Source: Lachnospiraceae bacterium (lineage in GTDB: Bacteria > Bacillota > Clostridia > Lachnospirales > Lachnospiraceae). From it: DNA of 51,966 bases. Every line of letters starts with the position of its first letter. Positions within the stretch are counted from its first letter, which is position 1. Both the position numbers and the translations under genes were made by a program. The stretch covers positions 1 through 51,966 of the forward strand of contig JAILLW010000047.1 of the NCBI GenBank assembly GCA_024692955.1. The letters run 5' to 3'. Positions 35,710 to 43,619 of the stretch are shown here, piece by piece. The notes beneath the pieces were generated by a model. It saw only the letters and a list, made by a program, of their open reading frames with translations, was not told the origin of the DNA and did not search any database.

Positions 35710-37482
35710 TTATATGCCCAGTTCCGTTTTTTTCACTTCAGATGCCTTCCCGTCTTCGATGCGGTAGATCCGGTCACAGCTCCGGAGTGTGGTCAGGCGA
35801 TGCGCGATCACTATCAGAGTCATTTTGTGGGAAAGCAGATTGATGGATTCCACCACAGCTTCCTCCGTTTCGGAATCCAGTGCACTGGTCGCTTCGTCAA
35901 GAAGCAGGATCTGCGGTCCGGCGAACAATGCCCTCGCGATGGCTATCCTCTGACGTTGCCCGCCCGACAGTTTGATGCCCCTGTCTCCCACAAGCGTATC
36001 AAGCCCATCCGGAAGGGATCTTACAAACTCCTCCATGGATGCTTCCCTCAGGATCTCCCAGATCCTGTCATCCTCCGAAGTATTATTCGAAAACGTGATG
36101 TTGAACCGGATCGACTCCGCAAAAAGGAGCAGCATCTGCGGGACATAGGCTATGGATTTCCGCCATGTGGCCGGAATGGTCACAATATCGGTCTCATCCA
36201 TTCTGATCTTTCCGGACTGAGGTACATAAAGCCCAAGGATAAGATCCCCCAGCGTCGATTTTCCGGCGCCCGATTCACCTATGATCCCGATCATCTCCCC
36301 CTTCCTGATCTCCATGGACAGGCCATTCAGCACCGGCTCCTTGGAGTTCTCATACTGCCATACGATATCCTCGATCCGGATCCTGTCACAAAACTGCGGC
36401 GATTCTTTGTCCCGATCACTCTGCGTGCGTTCCAGACCGCTCAGATACTCGCGGGCTTCCTTCAGGTTCTTGTAGGTTTCCTCCACCATTGGCCTGTTCT
36501 TGATAAATACCTGCGTATAGCCGGCAATATGCGCGATCGAGGGAAGGATCTTAAATGCTCCCATCGCGAAGACAGACATCGTAGAAATAAAAGCCATGGA
36601 TTCGGCTCCCATACGGATACGGATCACAATGAAAAGAATGATCCCGGATATGCAGGTAGCCTCTATGATCCTCTCCGGAAGAGTTCTGATGAATTCCGTA
36701 TTTGCCTGTGCGTCAGCATAAACCCGGTAATCTTCCTCATACTGGTCCATGAAGAAACGGGTTTTGTCAAATACCAGAAGATCCTTGATATTATTGATGA
36801 TCTGAACTTCCGCGCCGGCCCGTTTCGCAGCTGCCGTCCGGCTTCTCGTTGTCAGCAGGTTGATCCTCTTTTTTACAAACAGAGTGATAATTCCGGAGCA
36901 GAAGCCCGCAAGCAGCATAGTTGCGATGGCCAGCATCAGATCCTGTCCCGCCAGATACAGGAAGATGAAAAACACGGCCAGGGCCTCCGCAACAAACTTA
37001 AAAAAGGTCATAATAAAGTTGTGGACTCCGAGAGTATCCGTATTTACCCCCCGAAGCAGATCACCCGTATTCGATTTTACGAAGAAACTGTAGGAACGAT
37101 CCAGATAGGATTGAAGCATCTCCACAGCCAACGATCTCTGAAGAGCACTGTCAAATCTGCTCCTCACGTAGGCCACAAAAGAAAGAAATACATTTTTGAA
37201 CACATAGACTGCCACGATCAGGATCCCCAGCCAGAAAAGAAGTGTCTGTGTATCTGCGATCCTGAGCATTCCCTGCAGTATCCGGACATACCATTTGTCC
37301 ATAATGATCTCCGGAGTCAGGAATGCCTGAATAAACGGGAGAATGATCGATACCCCAAGAAGCTCTGTCAGTGATCCGAGAAGCACAAGGATCATCACAC
37401 CAAGCAACTGCCATTTCTGTCTTTTACTCAGTATATATCCGAAATAGCGCCATATGCGTTTGATCGTAGTCAGATCTTTCAT
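35710..37482 (-). CDS. ABC exporter (PglK/MsbA-like lipid-linked glycan flippase)
   Basis: 590 residues with membrane and ATPase domains fused. About six helices occupy residues 20-320. The ATPase domain has Walker A 'GESGAGKST' (402-410), signature 'LSGGQRQRIAIARAL', Walker B 'ILLLDEATSALD' and the switch His in 'VIAHRLTTL'. Proteins of this build and length in glycan operons flip lipid-linked oligosaccharides, as PglK does. It is related along its length to the 606-residue ABC protein at 43620-45440, so the two may form a heterodimer or serve separate glycans. It lies between the mutase fusion and a polyprenol-phosphate-type GT2 gene. Confidence 0.88.
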   Translation of the reverse strand: MKDLTTIKRIWRYFGYILSKRQKWQLLGVMILVLLGSLTELLGVSIILPFIQAFLTPEIIMDKWYVRILQGMLRIADTQTLLFWLGILIVAVYVFKNVFLSFVAYVRSRFDSALQRSLAVEMLQSYLDRSYSFFVKSNTGDLLRGVNTDTLGVHNFIMTFFKFVAEALAVFFIFLYLAGQDLMLAIATMLLAGFCSGIITLFVKKRINLLTTRSRTAAAKRAGAEVQIINNIKDLLVFDKTRFFMDQYEEDYRVYADAQANTEFIRTLPERIIEATCISGIILFIVIRIRMGAESMAFISTMSVFAMGAFKILPSIAHIAGYTQVFIKNRPMVEETYKNLKEAREYLSGLERTQSDRDKESPQFCDRIRIEDIVWQYENSKEPVLNGLSMEIRKGEMIGIIGESGAGKSTLGDLILGLYVPQSGKIRMDETDIVTIPATWRKSIAYVPQMLLLFAESIRFNITFSNNTSEDDRIWEILREASMEEFVRSLPDGLDTLVGDRGIKLSGGQRQRIAIARALFAGPQILLLDEATSALDSETEEAVVESINLLSHKMTLIVIAHRLTTLRSCDRIYRIEDGKASEVKKTELGI

Positions 37483-37488
37483 ACGAAA

Positions 37489-38445
37489 CTAAAAGTTTAT
37501 CCGTCTTTCCTCCACTACCACAGGGCGGTGGATTACTCTTGTGTTGATGTTCAAAATATATTCTCCGATAAGGCCGATGAAAAAGAGCTGGATCCCGCCG
37601 ATCAGGAACACCCCGATCACCAGAGGTGTCTGACCCGCGGAGAAGCGGTTCCAATGGGTAAGTTTCATAACCAGATAGAATATGGCAATGATGATGCTTA
37701 TCCCCGAGCTGATCGCACCGAGAAACGTGGCCAGCCTTAAGCCCACTTTTGTATAGGAGGTAAAGGAAAGCATTGCCGCGTCATAGAGTGAGTAGAAACT
37801 GTTGTGCGTCTTCCCCGCCCGGCGTTTTGCCTGTTCGTATTCCACTTCGATAATGCCGAAGCCTTCTCCATATTCCGCAACTATCCCGCGAAGAAAGGGA
37901 ATCGGATCATCCAGCTGCCTCATGAGCTCGATAAATGTCCTGTCATAGAGTCCGAATCCCGTAAAATGTTCGATCATCTTAACCGGCGACATATTGCGGA
38001 TCAGTTTGTAATAAATGCTTCGGAAGAAATACATGATCCGCGATTCTCTGGATCTTGTCTTGATTCCGCTGACGATCCTGTGTCCCTGTTCCCATTTTTC
38101 CACAAATACCGGTATCAGTTCCACCGGATCCTGAAAGTCACAGCATATCGGGATCACACAGTCCCCCGTACACTGGCACATTCCATGAAAAGGAGAATTG
38201 AACTGTCCGAAATTCGTTACATTGAAGATCGCCTTTACTTTCTTATCATCCGCGCAGAGCTTTTCGATCTTATCCCTAGTACCGTCCGTAGAGCAGTTAT
38301 CTATGAGAACGATTTCATAGTCATAGGATTCAAGCGACTCCTTTAGCATATTCTTCAGGGAAAAGACCATAAGGTCTACATTTTCCACTTCGTTAAAGCA
38401 CGGAATCAGAATACTGATCTTTTTTCTTTCTACTTCACTTTCCAT
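37489..38445 (-). CDS. GtrB/DPM-like family 2 glycosyltransferase with two C-terminal helices
   Basis: 318 residues. The catalytic domain has 'ISILIPCFNEVENVDLMVFS', 'IVLIDNCSTDGT', 'CCDFQDPVELIP' (the counterpart of DLQDPPE) and 'AKRRAGKTHNSFY'. Two membrane helices near 230-255 and 270-295 end the protein. This is the architecture of enzymes that make polyprenol-phosphate sugars such as GtrB, used as donors by GT-C proteins outside the membrane. The YfhO-like and GT-C-like membrane proteins in this window are possible users. The start overlaps the LicD stop by 11 bases, so translation is coupled. Confidence 0.86.
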   Translation of the reverse strand: MESEVERKKISILIPCFNEVENVDLMVFSLKNMLKESLESYDYEIVLIDNCSTDGTRDKIEKLCADDKKVKAIFNVTNFGQFNSPFHGMCQCTGDCVIPICCDFQDPVELIPVFVEKWEQGHRIVSGIKTRSRESRIMYFFRSIYYKLIRNMSPVKMIEHFTGFGLYDRTFIELMRQLDDPIPFLRGIVAEYGEGFGIIEVEYEQAKRRAGKTHNSFYSLYDAAMLSFTSYTKVGLRLATFLGAISSGISIIIAIFYLVMKLTHWNRFSAGQTPLVIGVFLIGGIQLFFIGLIGEYILNINTRVIHRPVVVEERRINF

Positions 38446-39301
38446 CCTGTAAATCCTCAGTGTCTTTCATATGAACCCAAAACGCTTCCGGATCCACGGA
38501 GCAGCTGGTCCGCTCCTCCTCGGGAGGAAGTTTCATATAGTCTCCGTAAAGAACGGACAGGACCGGGTCGGGATCTGCCGGTGCGAAAAACATTTTCCCG
38601 TGCATCGGGATCTCACTTCTCTTTCCGAACGCACTTCTCGGAAAAGCCTGCGAAAAATACTTCCGCGCGTTGTTTGTTACGACAGCCTTATCCGATCTTA
38701 TTCCCGACAGACGCTCATGCTCTTTTCGAAGCAGCCGCCGGATACGGTCGATCCCCAAAAGTGATCCTGCCGGCTGTGTGATCAGAGAGATCAATTTCTC
38801 CGTAAACGAGTAATTCTCCCTCAGTCTTTCTCCCGGCCAGCGGAACGCATTCGCCATGGAATAAAGGAACATCAGATAGGCGCAGTGAGCCTTCCCCGGA
38901 ATTCCCTCCGGCATGGGAGAAAGGCAGAAAATATCGACCTGCAGATGATTGCGCAAGCCCAGATAATAGTTCTGCCTCGGGTCATCAGCCGGCCTCACCC
39001 GCGAATCCAGATACACCAGTCTTGGTACAAAGTCACAATACCGGTCGCCATAGTCCTCCGGAATGATCAGCCGGAATCCCTCCGAAAACGCGTCCTTATG
39101 TGCGATAAGCTTTTTTATCTGTCCGTAGGACAGATATACATCCATATCATCATCCCAGGGTATAAAATCCTTATGTCTTACCGCCCCCAAAAGGGTTCCG
39201 TATGCCATTGTATACCGAATGTCATATTTTCTGCAAACCCTGTCAAACTCCGAGATCAGTTCAAACTGGGCATTATGCAGCCGGTCGAAAAAATCATCCA
39301 T
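38435..39301 (-). CDS. LicD-family phosphotransferase, candidate phosphonate transferase
   Basis: 288 residues. The classical LicD core is 'YTMAYGTLLGAVRHKDFIPW' followed by 'DDDMDVYL', with Asp50-Asp52 and Asp54, then 'DFVPRLVYLDSR' and 'LQVDIFCLSPMPEG'. LicD proteins transfer a phospho head group from a CDP/CMP donor to a glycan. Because this copy is in the same operon as the mutase fusion with two cytidylyltransferase domains, it is the best candidate to attach the phosphonate; that is inference. The ATG lies three bases after the stop of the TPP-enzyme gene and has GAGGAAAC upstream inside that gene. Confidence 0.87.
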   Translation of the reverse strand: MDDFFDRLHNAQFELISEFDRVCRKYDIRYTMAYGTLLGAVRHKDFIPWDDDMDVYLSYGQIKKLIAHKDAFSEGFRLIIPEDYGDRYCDFVPRLVYLDSRVRPADDPRQNYYLGLRNHLQVDIFCLSPMPEGIPGKAHCAYLMFLYSMANAFRWPGERLRENYSFTEKLISLITQPAGSLLGIDRIRRLLRKEHERLSGIRSDKAVVTNNARKYFSQAFPRSAFGKRSEIPMHGKMFFAPADPDPVLSVLYGDYMKLPPEEERTSCSVDPEAFWVHMKDTEDLQDGK

Positions 39302-39304
39302 ATA

Positions 39305-41146
39305 TCAGGTTTCCTCTTCGATCATCGGAATAAACATATTCTTCTTAAGCTCCTCCCGGTCAAGGAACGGTGCCAGGTCCTCAAGCGGAGGACTCACGAT
39401 CCGTCCGTCGGGAAGGCGTTTCCCGCTGCTCTTCGGCTCCCAGACCTGCTTCGTATCGGTGAAGATCTCGCAGAACAAAGGCCCGCTCATGGATAGCGCC
39501 CGGTCCACCACTTCCTTCATCTGGGCATTGCTTCTCGCCGCCATATAGGGATAGCCGAAAGCTTCCGCGATCTTTTTGTACTGCGGGAAGGAAAGATCCC
39601 CTGATTCCTCTCCGATTCCCACTCTCGAGTGGTGTGAGAAGATATTGGACTGCGTGATCCGGATCGAATGATAACCACTGTTATTTATAAGGAAGATCCG
39701 GATGGGCAGTCTGTTTGTAAGGATCGTCTGCAGTTCCTGCAGGTTCATCATTATGCTCCCGTCGCCTTCGAGGCAGATCGTATCGCATCTTCCTCCGCCA
39801 AGGCAGGTGCCGATGGCGGCCGGCAGGCCGTAACCCATGCTGGCGATGGCGGAATTGTTCGTCATTCTGGTGCCCTTTTTGATCACATAAGCCTGATTTC
39901 CCACCACGCAGCAGGCTCCGTTCGATACCGCGGTCAGGCTCCCTTCGGGAAGTTTTGAACTCAGATACCGGATGAACGCATAAACATTCGCCGTCTCTCC
40001 GTTCTCTTCCCACTGTCTCGGAAGCACAGCCGGATACTCCTTTTTCCAGTGAGCGCAGGTACTGATCCAGCCTTCCTTGCGGAAATACTTTTCTCCATCC
40101 GGAAGCAGTGCGTCCATTTTTGAAAGGAAGTCCTTTGCGTCCGCCCAGACCGGCATCTCCACATGGAGCGTGGGCTTCTTCAGTTCGGCCCGGTCGATAT
40201 CCACCATGATCACCTTAGCCGCCCTCGCCCAGGTCTCATAGTTATATCCCACCTGGCGGATCGAAATCCTGGTTCCCACCGCCAGAATAAGATCCGAATT
40301 CTGTACCGCGAAATTGCCCGGGCGGTCCCCCATATTGCCGCCACGCCCGCAATAAAGCGGATGTTCATCTTCGATCAGATCCACGGCATTCCAATAGGTC
40401 ACGATGGGAACATTCAGTTTCTCGAGGACAGAGCGGAATGTTTCATAGGCGCCGGAGAGCCGGATCCCGTAGCCCGCGTAGAAAACGGGTCTTTCCGCAT
40501 TTCTGATAAGTTCCAGAATTTCCGATACCGTACTTTCCTCCACGGCGGGAGGAAGCAGCTTATCGTCTTCTTCCGGGTCGTAGCCCCGGAGTCCTTCCGT
40601 TTCGATCTCCATCCCCTGATAGTTTACAGGGATATCCAGCCAGACCGGTCCGGGGCGTCCCGTTGTCGCTAAATGCCAGGCCTTTTCCAGCATATACCGG
40701 ATCTCTTCCGGCTCTTCAAGCATCGCGGCGTATTTCGTCATGGGCTCCACGGAGCGGATGATGTCATATTCCTGATCCCCGACGGCTCTCGGCAGTAAGC
40801 CGGTTGCCTTGAGCGCATATCTTGCCGTTGTGTCATAGCGGACCTGACCGCTTATGATAAACATCGGAATGGAATCCAGCCATCCGCAAACCACGCCCGT
40901 GATCGCGTTCGTCCCTCCCGGTCCCGTGGTCACGCAGACGGCCGCGATCCGGTTGTCGATCCTGGCGTAGGCTTCCGCCGCCATGGCGCAGGCCTGTTCA
41001 TGATGATTATAGGTGACCTTCAGCCCTTCCTTATGTCCGAGGGCGTCATTTAAGTGCATCGCACCGCCGCCCACGACGGAAAAGCAGTCCGTGACTCCCT
41101 TTTCCACCAGAAAATCAGCAATGTAATCCGCGATCCGTATTCTCAT
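39305..41146 (-). CDS. Acetolactate-synthase-like TPP enzyme, possible branched-sugar synthase
   Basis: 613 residues with the three-domain fold of TPP enzymes. Catalytic Glu50 is in 'YNHHEQACAMAAEAYAR', the phosphate and pyrimidine regions include 'TTGPGGTNAITGV' (73-85), and the TPP-magnesium motif runs from 'GDGS' (461-464) to 'NN' (488-489). The setting, next to RfbF and a LicD gene and far from any amino-acid biosynthesis gene, recalls YerE, which adds a two-carbon unit from pyruvate to a CDP-keto sugar. That role is inferred. A housekeeping acetolactate synthase is unlikely because no regulatory subunit or ilv gene is nearby. The ribosome site is AGGAAAGG. Confidence 0.83.
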   Translation of the reverse strand: MRIRIADYIADFLVEKGVTDCFSVVGGGAMHLNDALGHKEGLKVTYNHHEQACAMAAEAYARIDNRIAAVCVTTGPGGTNAITGVVCGWLDSIPMFIISGQVRYDTTARYALKATGLLPRAVGDQEYDIIRSVEPMTKYAAMLEEPEEIRYMLEKAWHLATTGRPGPVWLDIPVNYQGMEIETEGLRGYDPEEDDKLLPPAVEESTVSEILELIRNAERPVFYAGYGIRLSGAYETFRSVLEKLNVPIVTYWNAVDLIEDEHPLYCGRGGNMGDRPGNFAVQNSDLILAVGTRISIRQVGYNYETWARAAKVIMVDIDRAELKKPTLHVEMPVWADAKDFLSKMDALLPDGEKYFRKEGWISTCAHWKKEYPAVLPRQWEENGETANVYAFIRYLSSKLPEGSLTAVSNGACCVVGNQAYVIKKGTRMTNNSAIASMGYGLPAAIGTCLGGGRCDTICLEGDGSIMMNLQELQTILTNRLPIRIFLINNSGYHSIRITQSNIFSHHSRVGIGEESGDLSFPQYKKIAEAFGYPYMAARSNAQMKEVVDRALSMSGPLFCEIFTDTKQVWEPKSSGKRLPDGRIVSPPLEDLAPFLDREELKKNMFIPMIEEET

Positions 41147-41223
41147 TCTGCTTTTTCCTTTCCTGTTTTTTGACTTTACCGGTTATTCCGGTCCTTCCGC
41201 TTTCGCTTTCCTCTCCCCAAAGA

Positions 41224-42000
41224 TCAGCTCCAAGATTTCCAGGGAGCCCGTCCGGTCTCCCACATTTTTTCCAGAAGTTCCTTTTCCCGCATGGAATCCA
41301 TGCACTGCCAGAAGCCCTCGTGGCGGTAACTCATCAGTTCTCCCTCATTAGCCAGAGCCTCCAGCGGCTCCTGCTCAAAGACGGTACTGTCATCCTTCAG
41401 ATAGTCGAATACCGACGGCTCAAGTACCATATATCCGGCGTTGATCGGAGTGTTATCCGCCGTCTTTTTCTCGCGGAAGCTTTTTACCGCACCGATCTCG
41501 TTAATGGAAAGAACTCCCTTTTCTTCTTTCCTGACCACTGCCGTCAGAGTCGCCTTTTTCCCGTGGCTCTTATGGAATTCCACCAGTTTCCGGATATCCA
41601 CATCACAGACACCGTCTCCGTAGGTCATCATAAAGGGTTCATCCCCCACATAATCCCGGATCCGTAAAATGCGTCCGCCCGTCATCACGTTAAGTCCGGT
41701 ATCCACACAGGTCACGCGCCAGTTCTCACTGCAGGCTCTGTGGACAGTCACATCCCCTCCTTTTGAAAAGTCAAAGGTGATATCCGAATTCGCCAGAAAA
41801 TAGTTGGCGAACCAAGTCTTGATCATATGCTGCTTGTAGCCGCAGCAGATGATGAAATCATTAAACCCATAATTGGAATACTCCTTCATGATATGCCAGA
41901 GGATCGGTTTGCCCCCGACTTCGATCAGGGGTTTCGGACGAAGCACCGACTCTTCGGAAATGCGGCTTCCGACGCCGCCTGCGAGAATGACTGTTTTCAT
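41224..42000 (-). CDS. rfbF: Glucose-1-phosphate cytidylyltransferase
   Basis: 258 residues, the standard length of RfbF. It makes CDP-glucose from CTP and glucose-1-phosphate, the first step toward CDP-3,6-dideoxy or branched sugars. Family marks are 'MKTVILAGGVGSRISEESVL' followed by 'RPKPLIEVGGKPILWHIMK', 'MMTYGDGVCDVDI', 'INAGYMVLEPSVFDYL' and 'GFWQCMDSMREKELLE'. CDP-glucose 4,6-dehydratase, the next enzyme, is not seen in the window and must be outside it or replaced. A 77-base spacer follows before the TPP-enzyme gene. The start is three bases after the membrane-protein stop. Confidence 0.93.
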   Translation of the reverse strand: MKTVILAGGVGSRISEESVLRPKPLIEVGGKPILWHIMKEYSNYGFNDFIICCGYKQHMIKTWFANYFLANSDITFDFSKGGDVTVHRACSENWRVTCVDTGLNVMTGGRILRIRDYVGDEPFMMTYGDGVCDVDIRKLVEFHKSHGKKATLTAVVRKEEKGVLSINEIGAVKSFREKKTADNTPINAGYMVLEPSVFDYLKDDSTVFEQEPLEALANEGELMSYRHEGFWQCMDSMREKELLEKMWETGRAPWKSWS

Positions 42001-42003
42001 GCT

Positions 42004-43584
42004 TTACTCCTGTTCTTCTTCCGGTATGTGAACGATCACGGACTTTAATCCGTAGTACTTCGCGACATTCGTGTTGATATAGTGATCGTAATTATACGCG
42101 CTCATCCAGAAATTCCGGAAATTCCGGATCGGTTCAGGGAAATCTTCCGCCTCGATCACGACGTCTTCGCCCGTATGCGCATCCATATAGTCATAGACCG
42201 CAAAGCATGCATCATGATGGTCCTGATAGATATGGTTCCGGAGATCCTCCCGCATCTGGCGGGTCTTAATATCATAGATTGAAAACCCGTCAACCGAGAT
42301 AAGTACCACACAGATGACCGAAAGCAGAGTGATCAGCGAAAACAGGATCTCCCTGTTTTCAATCCTGCTTCCGATAAAAATCCCCGCCTGAACTGCCAGA
42401 TTAAAGGTCGTCAGATAAAAGCAAAGGTCGAACACAAACTGACAGCGGCTGGGGAATTCCATGCTTCCGTAGCCGAAGGATACGGGAAACGTCACGATGA
42501 AAGGAACAAAAAGCGCACATATGCTCACGATCAGATAGGCTCTCTCAATGCGGATCCCCTTCCTGAAAAGAGCGATCCCCACGATAAGAAGCAGGATCAG
42601 AAGGAGGATCAGACAGGTCTCTCCGAGATAATACACGATTCTGGCTTCGTACTGTAATACGGTGGTTTTCACTGCGCCGAAAAGCCTGGAAAGGATCCCC
42701 GGAGAAGATCCGGAAGATGCAGCTGCGGCCTCTCCCCCGTCGGCTGTCTCCGTCGCGATCAGTTCCGGCTCCAGAATATTCGGAAGTCCGGTCACTCTTG
42801 CCTGCCGTTTATAGTTACCGGGAGCCGCAACATTAAGGAGCGCGCCCGCAAGATATACAAAAAACATGATCAGGCTGCCCTTATCGGTCTTTCTCTCTTT
42901 CAGAAGATCATAGATCAGGATGAGGAGCATAATACTGCATCCTGCCGCAGGAATCATCAATACCCCGCCCATTCCGAGAAATCCGAAGATCCCGGCGGCG
43001 ATCAGCTGCCATACATGCGGTCTCTGCCGGTATTGCAGGATCAGGATCAGAGAGATGAGCACACAGGATAAAGGATAACTGTATATGCCCGCCGCTGCCA
43101 TCCAGTAATAGATCTCATCGTAGACCTGAAAGGCGGTCAGGGCAAAGATGATGACTGAGATAAAGATAACGGAATACGAAAAGCTTCCGATCCGCTTTTT
43201 CATAAAAGTGTAAAGAAGCAAAATAAATGTCAGATAGAACAATCCGGCATTTATCATCATATCGATGCTGAGCGCAAGGGCCCCCCGGCTTGTAAGTTCT
43301 TTCACCCGGAAAAGCGTGATGAATCTCGGAAAATAGGCACCCTGCTGTGTGAAAAAGCCTCTCCGGAAGCTTCGGATCAAATAGGAAAAGTAGCTTGAGA
43401 TCCCGTGCCACTCGAAATTCCGGAATGAAGAGCGGTTTTTAAAATCATCGATCAGAAAAGTGCTGTAGGCAGCCGTCCGGACTACGAGGTATACGGAATA
43501 AAGCGAAAACAGGCAAAGGATCAGGATCCCGATCCCCTGAAGTGTTTCTTTTCTTTTCAGTTTTTTTAAGATATCCGTTTTCAT
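42004..43584 (-). CDS. Polytopic membrane protein, possible DUF6056/GT-C-like glycosyltransferase
   Basis: 526 residues with about eleven hydrophobic helices, a soluble C-terminal tail (about 450-526) and an early extracellular loop 'FLIDDFKNRSSF' with an acidic pair of the kind used by GT-C enzymes. The motif 'LNVAAPGNYKRQ' resembles the 'APGN' segment of DUF6056-type membrane proteins. No exact function is recognised. In this position it could transfer a sugar from a polyprenol-phosphate donor to the lipid-linked or exported glycan. It starts 35 bases after the ABC gene stop. Confidence 0.75.
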   Translation of the reverse strand: MKTDILKKLKRKETLQGIGILILCLFSLYSVYLVVRTAAYSTFLIDDFKNRSSFRNFEWHGISSYFSYLIRSFRRGFFTQQGAYFPRFITLFRVKELTSRGALALSIDMMINAGLFYLTFILLLYTFMKKRIGSFSYSVIFISVIIFALTAFQVYDEIYYWMAAAGIYSYPLSCVLISLILILQYRQRPHVWQLIAAGIFGFLGMGGVLMIPAAGCSIMLLILIYDLLKERKTDKGSLIMFFVYLAGALLNVAAPGNYKRQARVTGLPNILEPELIATETADGGEAAAASSGSSPGILSRLFGAVKTTVLQYEARIVYYLGETCLILLLILLLIVGIALFRKGIRIERAYLIVSICALFVPFIVTFPVSFGYGSMEFPSRCQFVFDLCFYLTTFNLAVQAGIFIGSRIENREILFSLITLLSVICVVLISVDGFSIYDIKTRQMREDLRNHIYQDHHDACFAVYDYMDAHTGEDVVIEAEDFPEPIRNFRNFWMSAYNYDHYINTNVAKYYGLKSVIVHIPEEEQE

Positions 43585-43619
43585 TTGCGTGTATGATCCA
43601 AATTGTACCGTTCCGGTTT

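Noticed and set aside
35503..37374. A plus-strand open frame of 623 codons opposite the ABC exporter gene
   Set aside because: It is antisense to a well-supported ABC gene and the start of the mutase fusion, rich in Arg, His, Asp and Pro, with no recognisable domain and no proper ribosome site; it is a shadow of the real gene's codon pattern.
39305..41146. Housekeeping acetolactate synthase IlvB
   Set aside because: The fold matches, but there is no small regulatory subunit or amino-acid gene nearby and the gene is embedded between RfbF and LicD genes of a glycan operon.
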